Assembly: GCA_002491945.1 (NCBI GenBank)
Contig: DKWX01000013.1
Span: forward strand, 1-47,692
Source: Porphyromonadaceae bacterium UBA7141
GTDB lineage: Bacteria > Bacteroidota > Bacteroidia > Bacteroidales > Muribaculaceae
Direction: 5' to 3'
Length of the DNA stretch: 47,692 bases
Part shown: piece by piece, positions 1-7,983 of the stretch
Layout: the number at the start of each line of letters is the position of its first letter
How positions within the stretch are numbered: position 1 is the stretch's first letter
Made by a program: the position numbers and the translations under genes
The notes under the pieces: model-generated
Databases searched by the model: none
Seen by the model: only the letters and a program-made list of their open reading frames with translations
What the model was told of the DNA's origin: nothing

Positions 1-1
1 A

Positions 2-1165
2 GTAATAATCGGTTGTAAATACTCTTTCTGCACTTCACTGGCATCAATCACAATCCCGGAATCTATAACCAGTATTGGATGGGAAGCATTCGAAGCATGT
101 TCGTCCCTTACATCTATCACAATCCCGGAGTCTGTAACTATGATTGGAGGGAGCGCCTTTGAAGAATGTACCGCCCTTTCATCCATAAGTATACCTAAGA
201 ACATAAGTGAAATCAAAATACGCACATTCGCCTACTGCACATCTCTTAAATCAGTTGACATTCCCTATGGAGTAACGAAGATAGGAGATAATGTATTCGA
301 TAGCTGTGAATCACTCTCTGAAATTGAGATTCCTGCTACCGTCTCAAGTATAGGAATGAACACCTTTCAGGATTGTACCGGTCTTATAACAATTTCTCTT
401 CCTGAGGGAATAAATGTAATCCCTTACAATTGTTTTGGCGGATGCACCGGACTCTTAAGCATATCATTTCCCAAAAGCACATCAAAAATCTCTTCCTATA
501 GTCTTGAAAACATAAAACGGGTTGCAAATATCAGCATTGCTGCCACAACTGTTCCAAACAGCTCCGCTGTTTTCGGGGCTGTACCACTCTCTAAGGACAA
601 AATGAGCATCATCGCACCATATGATGCCGTTGACGAGTATCTCAATGATTACATTTGGAAATCTTTCAAGACATTCAAGAAAGGGGTATACGTATCAATG
701 CCGGATGAAGCCGTTGAGGCTTCGGCCCTGCAGGAGGAGGCTTATCAGGGACTTCTGACGGAGGCCGCTGAAAAGGGACTCGATATCAACAGAATGACTT
801 TTGCACGTCTCTTCAACGGAGCATCGCTCAATCCCTGCAACGGCACGCGCATTTTTATCAACGTAAAGGAGGGAGAAGAACTTACTGCCGTAATCCTTGA
901 CGGCGAGGATGTGACCGATCGGATGGAAGGGAACTCCCTGCTGATTCCCGCTACCGCCTCCGACCGACTGGAAATCATATGCAAAGGGTATGATGTGGGT
1001 GTAGATACTGTCGGTGCGGACAGCAACGCGGATATTGACCTCAACCTACCCTACGAAGTGTATACCCTTAGCGGACAGCAGGTACACCCGGCCATCGAGT
1101 CTCTAAACCCAGGCATCTACATCATCCGCCAAAACGGCAACGTCCGTAAAATCTCAATCCGCTGA
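2..1165 (+). CDS. BspA-like leucine-rich-repeat surface protein, C-terminal part
   Basis: The reading frame is open at the left edge, so the gene is partial at its 5' end; 387 residues are visible. It begins with about seven consecutive 23-residue repeats of the LRR_5 (BspA / Treponema pallidum) type, each of the form L-x-S-I-x-I-P-x-x-V-x-x-I-G-x-x-A-F-x-x-C-x-x. A region of about 180 residues without repeats follows. The last 40 residues (YEVYTLSGQQV, then LNPGIYIIR and a basic end KISIR) match the pattern of a type A T9SS sorting tail. Known for the family: such proteins are surface adhesins or binding proteins. The cargo role in T9SS is inferred from the tail and fits with porU and porV later in the window. 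The ligand is unknown. Confidence 0.85.
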   Translation, partial: VIIGCKYSFCTSLASITIPESITSIGWEAFEACSSLTSITIPESVTMIGGSAFEECTALSSISIPKNISEIKIRTFAYCTSLKSVDIPYGVTKIGDNVFDSCESLSEIEIPATVSSIGMNTFQDCTGLITISLPEGINVIPYNCFGGCTGLLSISFPKSTSKISSYSLENIKRVANISIAATTVPNSSAVFGAVPLSKDKMSIIAPYDAVDEYLNDYIWKSFKTFKKGVYVSMPDEAVEASALQEEAYQGLLTEAAEKGLDINRMTFARLFNGASLNPCNGTRIFINVKEGEELTAVILDGEDVTDRMEGNSLLIPATASDRLEIICKGYDVGVDTVGADSNADIDLNLPYEVYTLSGQQVHPAIESLNPGIYIIRQNGNVRKISIR

Positions 1166-1216
1166 CATTTCCATCGGGCCTACCCTCTCGTCGGCCCATA
1201 CTCCATCCACCGTAAC

Positions 1217-1250
1217 AGGGGGCGCATCCTTACAGACAGGTGCGCCCCCT
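1217..1250 (+). terminator. Hairpin downstream of the LRR gene
   Basis: A perfect 10-bp stem, AGGGGGCGCA (1217-1226) with TGCGCCCCCT (1241-1250), closes a 14-base loop 51 bases after the stop codon. No U-tract follows, so it may be a 3'-end protecting structure rather than a complete intrinsic terminator. Confidence 0.6.
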
Positions 1251-1373
1251 CCAAGTTATCCGTGCATCCGTGACCGACGGGCCGCTGACAGCATTCCCTG
1301 CGGCACTTACCGCCCTTCGGCACACTCAATAACTCCGCACACTCAAAAATCCGCATTGCTATTTTCCATTTCC

Positions 1374-1405
1374 TTTGGTGGGTTTGAGATTTTTCGCTAA
1401 CTTTG
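1374..1405 (+). promoter_or_regulatory. Bacteroidetes-type promoter for aspS
   Basis: TTTG (1374-1377), a 20-base spacer and TAACTTTG (1398-1405) match the sigma-ABfr consensus exactly. Transcription should start near 1412, giving an aspS leader of about 180 bases. The rest of the 1166-1592 gap holds the upstream hairpin, this promoter and the leader hairpin listed separately. Confidence 0.8.
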
Positions 1406-1521
1406 TATGTTTAAACACATGAAGCGCTTCCTCAGCAGCCTATGACCGATGCGGAAGCCATCATTTTTTGATTAATCAAGTTGTTACATCCGGCTCTCCG
1501 GCGATTCACACCGCGCTACCG

Positions 1522-1540
1522 GAGCTGTCGCCGACAGCTC
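1522..1540 (+). promoter_or_regulatory. Hairpin in the aspS leader
   Basis: GAGCTGTCG (1522-1530) and CGACAGCTC (1532-1540) form a perfect dyad; as RNA this is a 7-bp stem (GAGCTGT/ACAGCTC) with loop CGCCG, about 50 bases before the start codon. An upstream alternative pairing, TCCGG (1497-1501) with CCGGA (1519-1523), would overlap it. A regulatory role is only a possibility. Confidence 0.4.
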
Positions 1541-1592
1541 ACCAGCAACCGAACACAACGGGCTCCGGATACAGAGATATCGTTATTGAAAC

Positions 1593-3362
1593 ATGTTTAG
1601 AGACAAAACTTGCGGCGAACTTCGTCTCGCCGACGCAGGCCAGTCCGTAAGACTGGCAGGATGGGTGCAGCGCGTGAGAAAAATGGGAGGCATGACTTTC
1701 CTTGACCTCCGCGACCGCTACGGCATCACTCAGGTGGTGTTCAATCAGGAAGTCAATCCGGAAGTGTGCGGAATCGCCAACTCCCTCGGCCGTGAATACG
1801 TGGTAGAGATTACCGGAAAAGTCGAGGAACGCACGTCAAAAAACTCAGCCCTACCTACCGGCGACATCGAAATCATCGCTTCTGACGTGAAAATCCTCAA
1901 TAAGTCGGAAATACCACCCTTCACTATCGAGGATAATACCGACGGCGGCGACGACCTCCGCATGAAATACCGCTATCTCGACCTGCGACGCCCTTGCGTG
2001 CGGAAAAACCTCGAACTGCGCCATAAAATGGCTTTCGAAATCCGCCGATACCTTGACTCTAAAGGATTCCTGGAAATCGAAACCCCGATTCTGGTGAAAT
2101 CCACGCCGGAAGGTGCCCGCGATTTCGTGGTGCCATCACGCATGAACCCCGGAGAATTCTACGCTCTCCCTCAGTCGCCTCAGCTCTTCAAGCAGCTGCT
2201 GATGGTGAGCGGATACGACCGTTACTTCCAGATTGCAAAGTGCTTCCGCGATGAGGACCTCCGCGCCGACCGCCAGCCTGAATTCACGCAGATTGACTGT
2301 GAAATGAGCTTCGTGGAGCAGGAAGACGTAATCGAAATGTTTGAGGGGCTGGTTAAACATATCTTCAAATACACAAAGAATCTCGAATTCAACGACCCCT
2401 TCCCACGCATGACTTGGGCCGATGCAATGCGCCTATACGGTTCTGACAAGCCCGACATCCGCTTCGGAATGCAGTTTGTCGAACTCACTGACCTCGCCCA
2501 GGGAAAGGGATTCAGTGTGGCCGACGACGCTCAGATCGTGGTGGGAATCTGCGCGCATGGATGTGCATCATACACCCGCAAACAGCTCGACCAGCTGACC
2601 GACTTCGTGAAGCGTCCGCAGGTCGGAGCGAAAGGGATGATCTGGGTGAAGTTTGAGGAGGACGGCTCTGTGAAAAGCTCTGTAGGAAAATTCTACACCG
2701 AGGAGCAACTCAAGGAATGGGGACAGCGGGCTGAAGCGAAACCCGGCGACCTGATGCTCGTGCTCTCCGGCGAGACAATGAAAACCCGCAAACAGCTCTG
2801 CGAATTGCGTCTGGAGATGGGCAACCGTCTGGGGCTGCGCGACAAAAATGTATTCGCTCCGCTATGGGTCGTAGACTTCCCTCTGTTCGAATGGGACGAG
2901 GAGACTCAGCGTTATTATGCGATGCATCATCCCTTCACATCCCCCAACCCCGAGGATATCCCGATGCTGCGCACTGATACCGGAAATGTACGCGCCACGG
3001 CATACGACATCATTGTCAATGGCACCGAACTCGGTGGCGGATCAATACGTATCCACGATGCCCAGTTGCAGGATGAGATGTTTGAACTGCTCGGGTTCAC
3101 TCCCGAACGTGCCCACGAACAGTTCGGATTCCTGATGGACGCATTCAAGTATGGAGCACCCCCTCACGGCGGACTCGCTCTCGGCTTCGACCGCTTTGTG
3201 TCGATTCTGGCCGGACTTGACACTATACGCGACGTTATCGCCTTCCCGAAGAATAATTCAGGACGCGACGTAATGAACGAATCGCCATCACCTATCGACG
3301 ACGCACAGCTCGATGAACTGCGTCTGCGCCTCGTCCCGGCCGAAGAGGAGAAGAAAAAGTAA
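1593..3362 (+). CDS. aspS: Aspartyl-tRNA synthetase
   Basis: Charges tRNA-Asp with aspartate in the cytoplasm. The 589-residue protein has the bacterial layout: an N-terminal OB-fold anticodon-binding domain (about 1-110, WVQRVRKMGGMTFLDLRDRYG), a class II catalytic core with motif 2 starting near residue 217 (CFRDEDLRADRQPEFTQID), an inserted GAD domain in the middle, and motif 3 near residue 527 (GLALGFDRF). The length is as expected for bacterial AspRS. The ATG at 1593 is chosen because the conserved MFRDKTCGELR start begins there; no Shine-Dalgarno site is seen, as is usual in this phylum. A consensus promoter lies about 190 bases upstream. The Nif3-family gene follows after 92 bases and is probably co-transcribed. 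Confidence 0.98.
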   Translation: MFRDKTCGELRLADAGQSVRLAGWVQRVRKMGGMTFLDLRDRYGITQVVFNQEVNPEVCGIANSLGREYVVEITGKVEERTSKNSALPTGDIEIIASDVKILNKSEIPPFTIEDNTDGGDDLRMKYRYLDLRRPCVRKNLELRHKMAFEIRRYLDSKGFLEIETPILVKSTPEGARDFVVPSRMNPGEFYALPQSPQLFKQLLMVSGYDRYFQIAKCFRDEDLRADRQPEFTQIDCEMSFVEQEDVIEMFEGLVKHIFKYTKNLEFNDPFPRMTWADAMRLYGSDKPDIRFGMQFVELTDLAQGKGFSVADDAQIVVGICAHGCASYTRKQLDQLTDFVKRPQVGAKGMIWVKFEEDGSVKSSVGKFYTEEQLKEWGQRAEAKPGDLMLVLSGETMKTRKQLCELRLEMGNRLGLRDKNVFAPLWVVDFPLFEWDEETQRYYAMHHPFTSPNPEDIPMLRTDTGNVRATAYDIIVNGTELGGGSIRIHDAQLQDEMFELLGFTPERAHEQFGFLMDAFKYGAPPHGGLALGFDRFVSILAGLDTIRDVIAFPKNNSGRDVMNESPSPIDDAQLDELRLRLVPAEEEKKK

Positions 3363-3454
3363 GCGACGTTTGCTCTGTGCAACGTCTTCTCTATACGGTC
3401 GATCCCACCACCGGCCCCGCCACTGTCTGGCCGGAACACCATAACCGTTGGAAC

Positions 3455-4246
3455 ATGACAATAAAGGTAAAGGATATTGCCAAAGCTATCGAGGATTTCG
3501 CTCCGAAGGAACTTCAGGAATCCTACGACAACACGGGTCTGCAGATTGGCGACCCGGAGATGACGGTCAGCGCGGTGCTGCTCTGTCTGGATGTCACAGA
3601 GGACATTCTGGCAGAGGCACGCCGCCGGCGTTGCAACATGATTGTGAGCCATCACCCGCTACTGTTCTCCGGGCTTAAGCAGATAACAGGCATCACTCCC
3701 ACTCAGCGGATTGTGGCCGAAGCGCTATGCTCCGGAATCGCAATCTATGCATCGCATACAAATCTTGACTCCGCCTTCCAGGGGGTGAGCTACGAACTGG
3801 CGCATATGCTGAATCTAACCGATGTGCGCCCGCTGCAGCCATCCGCTGAGTCGGCTGATACCGGTCTGGGGGTGATAGGCTCCATTTCGCCGACCCCGAA
3901 ACTGGAGTTTCTGCGAAAGGTGAAGGAGACTCTCAATGTGGGCCACCTTAAATATGCCGCACAGGCCCCTCATCTGGTAATACGCAAGGTGGCCATCTGC
4001 GGCGGTGCCGGCGCTTCGCTTATACGCGAGGCCCGCGCCGCAGGAGCCGACGCGCTCCTGACGGGAGACTTGAAATATCACGACTTCACCTCCAACGGCT
4101 ACGACCTCCTGCTCGCCGACATCGGACACTATGAAAGCGAACTTTGCACCAAACGCATCTTCTCGCGAATCATACGTCAGGCTTACCCGGATTGTGTGAC
4201 TTATTTCGCCGAGTCTGAGTCAAACCCCGTGGCCTATATCGACTGA
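3455..4246 (+). CDS. Nif3-like dinuclear metal centre protein (GTP cyclohydrolase I type 2 family)
   Basis: A 263-residue member of the NIF3/YbgI family, which forms hexameric rings with a two-metal site in each subunit. Metal-ligand motifs are visible: IVSHHPLLFSG, the HTNLDSA motif further on and IGHYESE near the C-terminus. The frame is open for 26 further codons upstream, but conserved sequence (IKVKDIAKAIEDFAP) begins at the ATG at 3455. The family is often annotated as GTP cyclohydrolase I type 2, but its cellular substrate is not firmly settled. In many Bacteroidetes the gene directly precedes a zinc-ribbon coiled-coil gene, as here (42-base gap), which suggests a shared role that is still unknown. 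Confidence 0.92.
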   Translation: MTIKVKDIAKAIEDFAPKELQESYDNTGLQIGDPEMTVSAVLLCLDVTEDILAEARRRRCNMIVSHHPLLFSGLKQITGITPTQRIVAEALCSGIAIYASHTNLDSAFQGVSYELAHMLNLTDVRPLQPSAESADTGLGVIGSISPTPKLEFLRKVKETLNVGHLKYAAQAPHLVIRKVAICGGAGASLIREARAAGADALLTGDLKYHDFTSNGYDLLLADIGHYESELCTKRIFSRIIRQAYPDCVTYFAESESNPVAYID

Positions 4247-4288
4247 CAATATCAAACCCCATAGAAAATCAATTCTTATACTATCCAT

Positions 4289-5107
4289 ATGGCAGCTGAA
4301 AAGAAATCCGACAAAGAACGCAGTGTTGAAGAACGCCTCAAAGCGCTCTATCAGCTACAGACTATCCTCTCGGAAATCGACCGCATACGCTTTCTCCGCG
4401 GCGAACTTCCCAATGAGGTGAAGGATCTCGAGGATGAGATAATCCGCTATCAGACACGAATCCAGAAATATAGCGATGAAATCGTGGACCTCCGCGAAAT
4501 CATCGCCACTAAAAAGAAGGGAATCGAGGAACGACGCGTGAAAATAGCACGCTATGACACGCAAATCGATAATGTGCGCAACAACCGCGAGTTTGCTTTC
4601 CTTGAAAAGGAGAAGGAGTTTGAGAATCTGGAAATCGAACTCGCCGAGAAGAACATCCGCGAGGCCCTCGCCAAAATCAATACTAAGGAGGAGGAAATCA
4701 ACAAGGCCCGCACTGACCTGCAGAATCAGGAGCAGAGCCTGGAAGACAAGAAGCGCGAGCTTGACGAAATCGTAAGCGAGACCCGTCAGGAGGAGGAAGC
4801 CCTCCGTATGCGCGCCAAGGAGCTGGAGGCCGACATCGACCCCTACACTCTGGCTGCATTCAAGCGCATACGCGGCAACGCACGCAATGGCCTCGGCATC
4901 GTGACGGTGCAGCGAAAGGCATGCGGCGGATGCTTCAACAAGATTCCGCCTCAGCGTCAGCTGGAAATCAAGATGCACAAGAAGGTAATCGTGTGTGAGT
5001 ACTGCGGCCGCATCATGATCGACGGCGCTCTCGTGGGCGCCGAGGAGGCCGTAGAAGAGGTGGCTCCCAAGTCCAAGCGCACTGCCCGCCGCTCTGCAAA
5101 GGACTAA
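4289..5107 (+). CDS. Coiled-coil C4 zinc-ribbon protein (COG1579 family)
   Basis: A 272-residue cytoplasmic protein. Residues about 10-195 are highly charged (E/K/R/D-rich) with heptad-like leucine and isoleucine spacing, predicting a long antiparallel coiled coil. It is followed by a four-cysteine zinc ribbon with Cys212/Cys215 (CGGC) and Cys236/Cys239 (CEYC), then a basic tail (SKRTARRSAK). This is the COG1579 architecture, proposed to bind nucleic acid although no function is established. Linkage to the Nif3-family gene just upstream is conserved. A strong hairpin follows the stop codon. Confidence 0.9.
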   Translation: MAAEKKSDKERSVEERLKALYQLQTILSEIDRIRFLRGELPNEVKDLEDEIIRYQTRIQKYSDEIVDLREIIATKKKGIEERRVKIARYDTQIDNVRNNREFAFLEKEKEFENLEIELAEKNIREALAKINTKEEEINKARTDLQNQEQSLEDKKRELDEIVSETRQEEEALRMRAKELEADIDPYTLAAFKRIRGNARNGLGIVTVQRKACGGCFNKIPPQRQLEIKMHKKVIVCEYCGRIMIDGALVGAEEAVEEVAPKSKRTARRSAKD

Positions 5108-5133
5108 ACCCCTCTGACTGCCACACCCCTATA

Positions 5134-5152
5134 TACAATACAATACAATACA
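5134..5152. repeat. Short ACAAT tandem repeat
   Basis: About three and a half copies of a 5-base unit (ATACAATACAATACAATAC) lie at the foot of the following hairpin. The last unit takes part in the stem. Confidence 0.6.
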
Positions 5153-5197
5153 GTCACCCCCGGACTCCGACTTGGAATCCGGAGGTGACTGTATTGT
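5145..5197. terminator. Bidirectional hairpin between the zinc-ribbon gene and queE
   Basis: ACAATACAGTCACC (5145-5158) pairs perfectly with GGTGACTGTATTGT (5184-5197); an inner CCGGA/TCCGG stem (5160-5164 with 5178-5182) extends it. The two flanking genes converge, so the element could end transcription from both sides. Confidence 0.75.
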
Positions 5198-5257
5198 CGT
5201 CAATTTACTCTGCCGCGACACTCCGGCATATCGTTTTAAGAAGGCTCCGGGGAGACG

Positions 5258-5857
5258 TCACTCAATGCAGAGGTAGCGGTGCAGCTGCGCCGACAGGCGC
5301 CAGCGAGGATCTTGCTTCACTTTTTCCACCGTATCGGCCACATTGTCACGATAGCGCGCCACGTCAGGCTCATAGCATGGCTGAAGATACATAATCGTGT
5401 CGGCGGCACGCTGAGGCATACTGAAATACGCGTCGAGCGGCTGACCGATGTTGACCACCTTTATCTCATCAGCCCGCCCTATTACGATACGGTCGCCCCC
5501 TTCGGTCATACCGCTTTTCGGGGAGAGTGTCACCCAGTCGATTCCCTCAGGAAGCGGGTTGGTGCCGTTGGTCTCTATGGCCACATATTTCCCGGCGTCA
5601 TGAAGTGTGGATATGAGCGCCGAGTCAATGTGCAGACTCGGCTCTCCCCCGGTTATCACTACTAGCCGCGATGGATTGCGCCCGACAGCCTCCATAATCT
5701 CATCCACACTCATCCGCACCCCCTCATGATGGCGTGTGTCGCAGAAGGGGCATTGCAGGTTGCATCCGGAGAAGCGCACGAAAGTGGCCGCCTGCCCGGC
5801 GTGATACCCTTCGCCCTGAAGGGAATAGAATATCTCGTTGATCAGATAGTGCTTCAT
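5258..5857 (-). CDS. queE: 7-carboxy-7-deazaguanine synthase
   Basis: A radical-SAM enzyme that converts 6-carboxytetrahydropterin to 7-carboxy-7-deazaguanine on the way to queuosine. The 199-residue protein has the typical start INEIFYSLQGEG, followed by a Cys32-x3-Cys36-x2-Cys39 cluster motif (CNLQCPFC), which binds the 4Fe-4S cluster. GGEPSL further on is the usual SAM-binding GGEP motif. The length is normal for a compact QueE. It is the last gene of the minus-strand run queF-queC-queD-queE, 45 bases after queD, and the pathway order supports the call. Confidence 0.96.
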   Translation of the reverse strand: MKHYLINEIFYSLQGEGYHAGQAATFVRFSGCNLQCPFCDTRHHEGVRMSVDEIMEAVGRNPSRLVVITGGEPSLHIDSALISTLHDAGKYVAIETNGTNPLPEGIDWVTLSPKSGMTEGGDRIVIGRADEIKVVNIGQPLDAYFSMPQRAADTIMYLQPCYEPDVARYRDNVADTVEKVKQDPRWRLSAQLHRYLCIE

Positions 5858-5902
5858 ATCAGTACATGTTTGATGTGAGCGGGCTTGACGGTTGCCGCAG
5901 AA

Positions 5903-6235
5903 TCAGTCTTCCTCGTATATCGCAGTATTCCCTTCGCTCTCCTGCACCTCGCAGCGCCAGGCGTGCTCAACATTCTCCACTACCCAGCGGGCTATGTTTT
6001 CGGCCGTGGGATTGAACGGGAGCACATCGTTGAGCACCGCATGGTCAAGAAGACCGGTTATACGGCGCTTCACGTGGGTGAAATCAGTCACCATCCCGTC
6101 GGCATTCAATTCGCGGGCACGGCATTCCACTATGATTATCCAATTGTGGCCATGCAGGGAAGTGCACTTGCTTTCGTATGACAGGCTCAGTCTGTGGGCA
6201 GCCGAAATCTCAAGGCGTTTCTTTACGTAATACAT
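5903..6235 (-). CDS. queD: 6-carboxy-5,6,7,8-tetrahydropterin synthase
   Basis: A 110-residue QueD of the PTPS fold, converting dihydroneopterin triphosphate to 6-carboxytetrahydropterin. Visible motifs are SAAHRL, with the first zinc histidine, then a cysteine followed by LHGHNW, which supplies the catalytic Cys and two more zinc histidines. A later TDFTHVK and LDHAVLN segment carries the His/Asp of the active site. It lies 23 bases after queC and 45 before queE in the same operon. Confidence 0.95.
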   Translation of the reverse strand: MYYVKKRLEISAAHRLSLSYESKCTSLHGHNWIIIVECRARELNADGMVTDFTHVKRRITGLLDHAVLNDVLPFNPTAENIARWVVENVEHAWRCEVQESEGNTAIYEED

Positions 6236-6258
6236 CTTTTTGTCTCTTCTTCAGTATA

Positions 6259-6918
6259 TCAGTCTTCGTAACGGGTAGGATCCTCGATTCCGGCATCGGC
6301 CATGGCCTCGCGGCGCTCGACACAAGTGCCGCAGCGTCCGCAATGCAGTTCACCACCTTTGTAGCAGCTATAGGTCAGTGAATAGTCCATCCCTATCTTC
6401 TTGCCGCGGGCCGCAATATCGGATTTGGTGATATGAGTATACGGGGCAAGGATAGTGAGCCCCTCGAATGTGCCCATGCGGATGGCCTCCGACATGGCAT
6501 CGACAAAGCGCGGACGACAGTCAGGATATATAGTATGGTCGCCCCCGTGGTTGGCAAGCATCACATGGCGAAGACCACGGCTTTCGGCAAGGCCTGCGGC
6601 CACTGACAGCATTATCCCGTTGCGGAACGGCACAACGGTGCTCCGCATATTGTCGTCGGCATAATGCCCTTCCGGAATGGCATCGGCACCCTCAAGCAAT
6701 GAGCTTTTGAAATATTCCTTCATAAACGACAATGGAATCACGATATGCTCTATGCCGAGCATACGGCAATTCTCACGTGCGCATTCTATCTCGCGTGCAT
6801 TATGGTTGGAACCGTAATCAAACGTCACAGCAGCCGCGATTCGCTCTTTATAATCATGAAGCATTGTGGTGGAGTCCATACCTCCGGACAGCACCAGCAG
6901 CGAGTCTTTTTCTTTCAT
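6259..6918 (-). CDS. queC: 7-cyano-7-deazaguanine synthase
   Basis: An ATP-dependent enzyme that turns 7-carboxy-7-deazaguanine into preQ0. The 219-residue protein opens with the PP-loop LSGGMDSTT, and near the C-terminus has the four-cysteine zinc site SCYKGGELHCGRCGTC. The order within the operon (74 bases after queF, 23 before queD) and the length fit QueC exactly. Confidence 0.97.
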   Translation of the reverse strand: MKEKDSLLVLSGGMDSTTMLHDYKERIAAAVTFDYGSNHNAREIECARENCRMLGIEHIVIPLSFMKEYFKSSLLEGADAIPEGHYADDNMRSTVVPFRNGIMLSVAAGLAESRGLRHVMLANHGGDHTIYPDCRPRFVDAMSEAIRMGTFEGLTILAPYTHITKSDIAARGKKIGMDYSLTYSCYKGGELHCGRCGTCVERREAMADAGIEDPTRYED

Positions 6919-6992
6919 CTATTTTTATGTATGTTTTTGAGAGTCAGCTGGAGGATGAGAGTGGTAGGGTGATTGTGAGTTGCAGGGGCAAA

Positions 6993-7475
6993 TCAGGCGT
7001 GAGCGCCGATATGCTCGGAAAATGCGGCACGCCGCCGCTCTGCCTCAAGCTCCTTATGCCCGGCATCGCCATGATTGGCAAAGGGGAAAATGCTTATCCC
7101 GCCGCGCGGCATGAAAAGCCCGCGCACTTCGATATACTTCGGGTCCATCAGCCGACAGAGATCTTTCATGATGATATTGACACAATCCTCATGGAAGTCT
7201 CCGTGATTGCGGAATGAGAAGAGATAGAGTTTCAGACTCTTGCTCTCTACCATCTTCCGGCGCGGTATGTAGGAGATATAGATATGTCCGAAATCGGGCT
7301 GGCCTGTCTTCGGACAGAGAGTCGTGAATTCCGGACAGTCGAAAGTCACCACATATTCATTCTCCGGATGTTTATTGTCGAATGTCTCAAGCAGCGACGG
7401 ATCATAATCTGTGGGGTATGCCACATTCTGATTGCCGAGCAGTGAGAGGTCTTTCAGTTCTTCGTCTTGGCGCAT
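6993..7475 (-). CDS. queF: NADPH-dependent 7-cyano-7-deazaguanine (preQ0) reductase
   Basis: Reduces the nitrile of preQ0 to preQ1, the base inserted into tRNA. It is a short, single-domain (type I) QueF with the catalytic cysteine in TTLCPKTGQPD and the ESKSLK motif, followed by NHGDFHEDC. The start at 7475 (MRQDEELKDLS, 160 residues) is preferred over an in-frame ATG 16 codons upstream, because it gives the usual family length and an A-rich leader directly before it. It is the first gene of queF-queC-queD-queE. folE and tgt are not in the window. No preQ1 riboswitch was seen upstream. Confidence 0.95.
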   Translation of the reverse strand: MRQDEELKDLSLLGNQNVAYPTDYDPSLLETFDNKHPENEYVVTFDCPEFTTLCPKTGQPDFGHIYISYIPRRKMVESKSLKLYLFSFRNHGDFHEDCVNIIMKDLCRLMDPKYIEVRGLFMPRGGISIFPFANHGDAGHKELEAERRRAAFSEHIGAHA

Positions 7476-7501
7476 TGTTATATTTGTGTTTGTCTTTATC
7501 A

Positions 7502-7516
7502 AAACAGCAGCTGTTT
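7502..7516. promoter_or_regulatory. 15-bp dyad upstream of queF
   Basis: AAACAGC (7502-7508), one central base, then GCTGTTT (7510-7516) form a perfect inverted repeat 27-41 bases upstream of the queF start. It has the size of a repressor operator, but there is a single copy and no known match. Confidence 0.35.
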
Positions 7517-7540
7517 CGTTCAAGTTCGATAAGCAGGCGC

Positions 7541-7714
7541 TCTATTTTAATTCATACAATCAGCGGGCTTGTTTTTCTGGTCGGCTCCGGCCCGGTGTGA
7601 AGGAGAATATGGATATCTTCGACTTAACGGCAAGCCGGAAGCGGCAAAAAAGAAGCCGCATATTGACAAAAGATTCCCTTTCAATTACGATCGGTTAAAT
7701 TTGAACGCTCACTT
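7541..7714 (+). repeat. MITE-like repeat, copy A (full length)
   Basis: Left end TTTTAATTCATACAAT (7545-7560, partly degraded) and right end GGTTAAATTTGAAC (7693-7706). The interior shares with copies B and C the GGTGnGGAGTGAAGG-like block, a hairpin GAATAT/ATCTTC (7605-7620, one mismatch) and the stem GCGGC/GCCGC (7641-7645 with 7655-7659). It lies between the divergent queF and the metal-related operon. Confidence 0.8.
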
Positions 7715-7881
7715 AACAATTACTCAATTTACAAAGATAATAAAAAATACGTCAACTTCGACATCAACAGTCTTAAAAAGTATTATTTATCCATGCTGCA
7801 GCACAGCTGGATACAGGAAGCGGTCTTAATCCGACGGAATGGAAATCAGAGTACGGTCTTAACGTTTTTTCAGCCGCACAG
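7715..7881 (+). promoter_or_regulatory. Upstream region of the metal-related operon, with three GTCTTAA boxes
   Basis: This gene-free stretch holds the 7-mer GTCTTAA at 7770-7776, 7823-7829 and 7856-7862. The last two are preceded by CG (CGGTCTTAA). Spacings of 53 and 33 bases are close to whole helical turns and all copies sit upstream of the -33 box at 7882. They could be sites for a transcription factor. Nothing else is seen apart from a minus-strand -7-like box (7732-7739, reverse complement TATCTTTG) without a good -33. Confidence 0.35.
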
Positions 7882-7913
7882 TTTGCATTTCACACTCTTT
7901 TTGAGTAATTTTG
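7882..7913 (+). promoter_or_regulatory. Bacteroidetes-type promoter of the metal-related operon
   Basis: TTTG (7882-7885), a 20-base spacer and TAATTTTG (7906-7913) match the consensus exactly. The start point should lie near 7920, about 64 bases before the first gene. Confidence 0.8.
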
Positions 7914-7983
7914 ATGTGATTGGGGTATTGTGGTCCACTTATCCCTGTCATTCTTTTTCAGTACCAATAATATCATAAATACT

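Noticed and set aside
7476..7600. Possible preQ1 riboswitch upstream of queF
   Set aside because: I looked for the short pseudoknot pattern with the A-rich tail and found none; the region is the repeat plus a short dyad.
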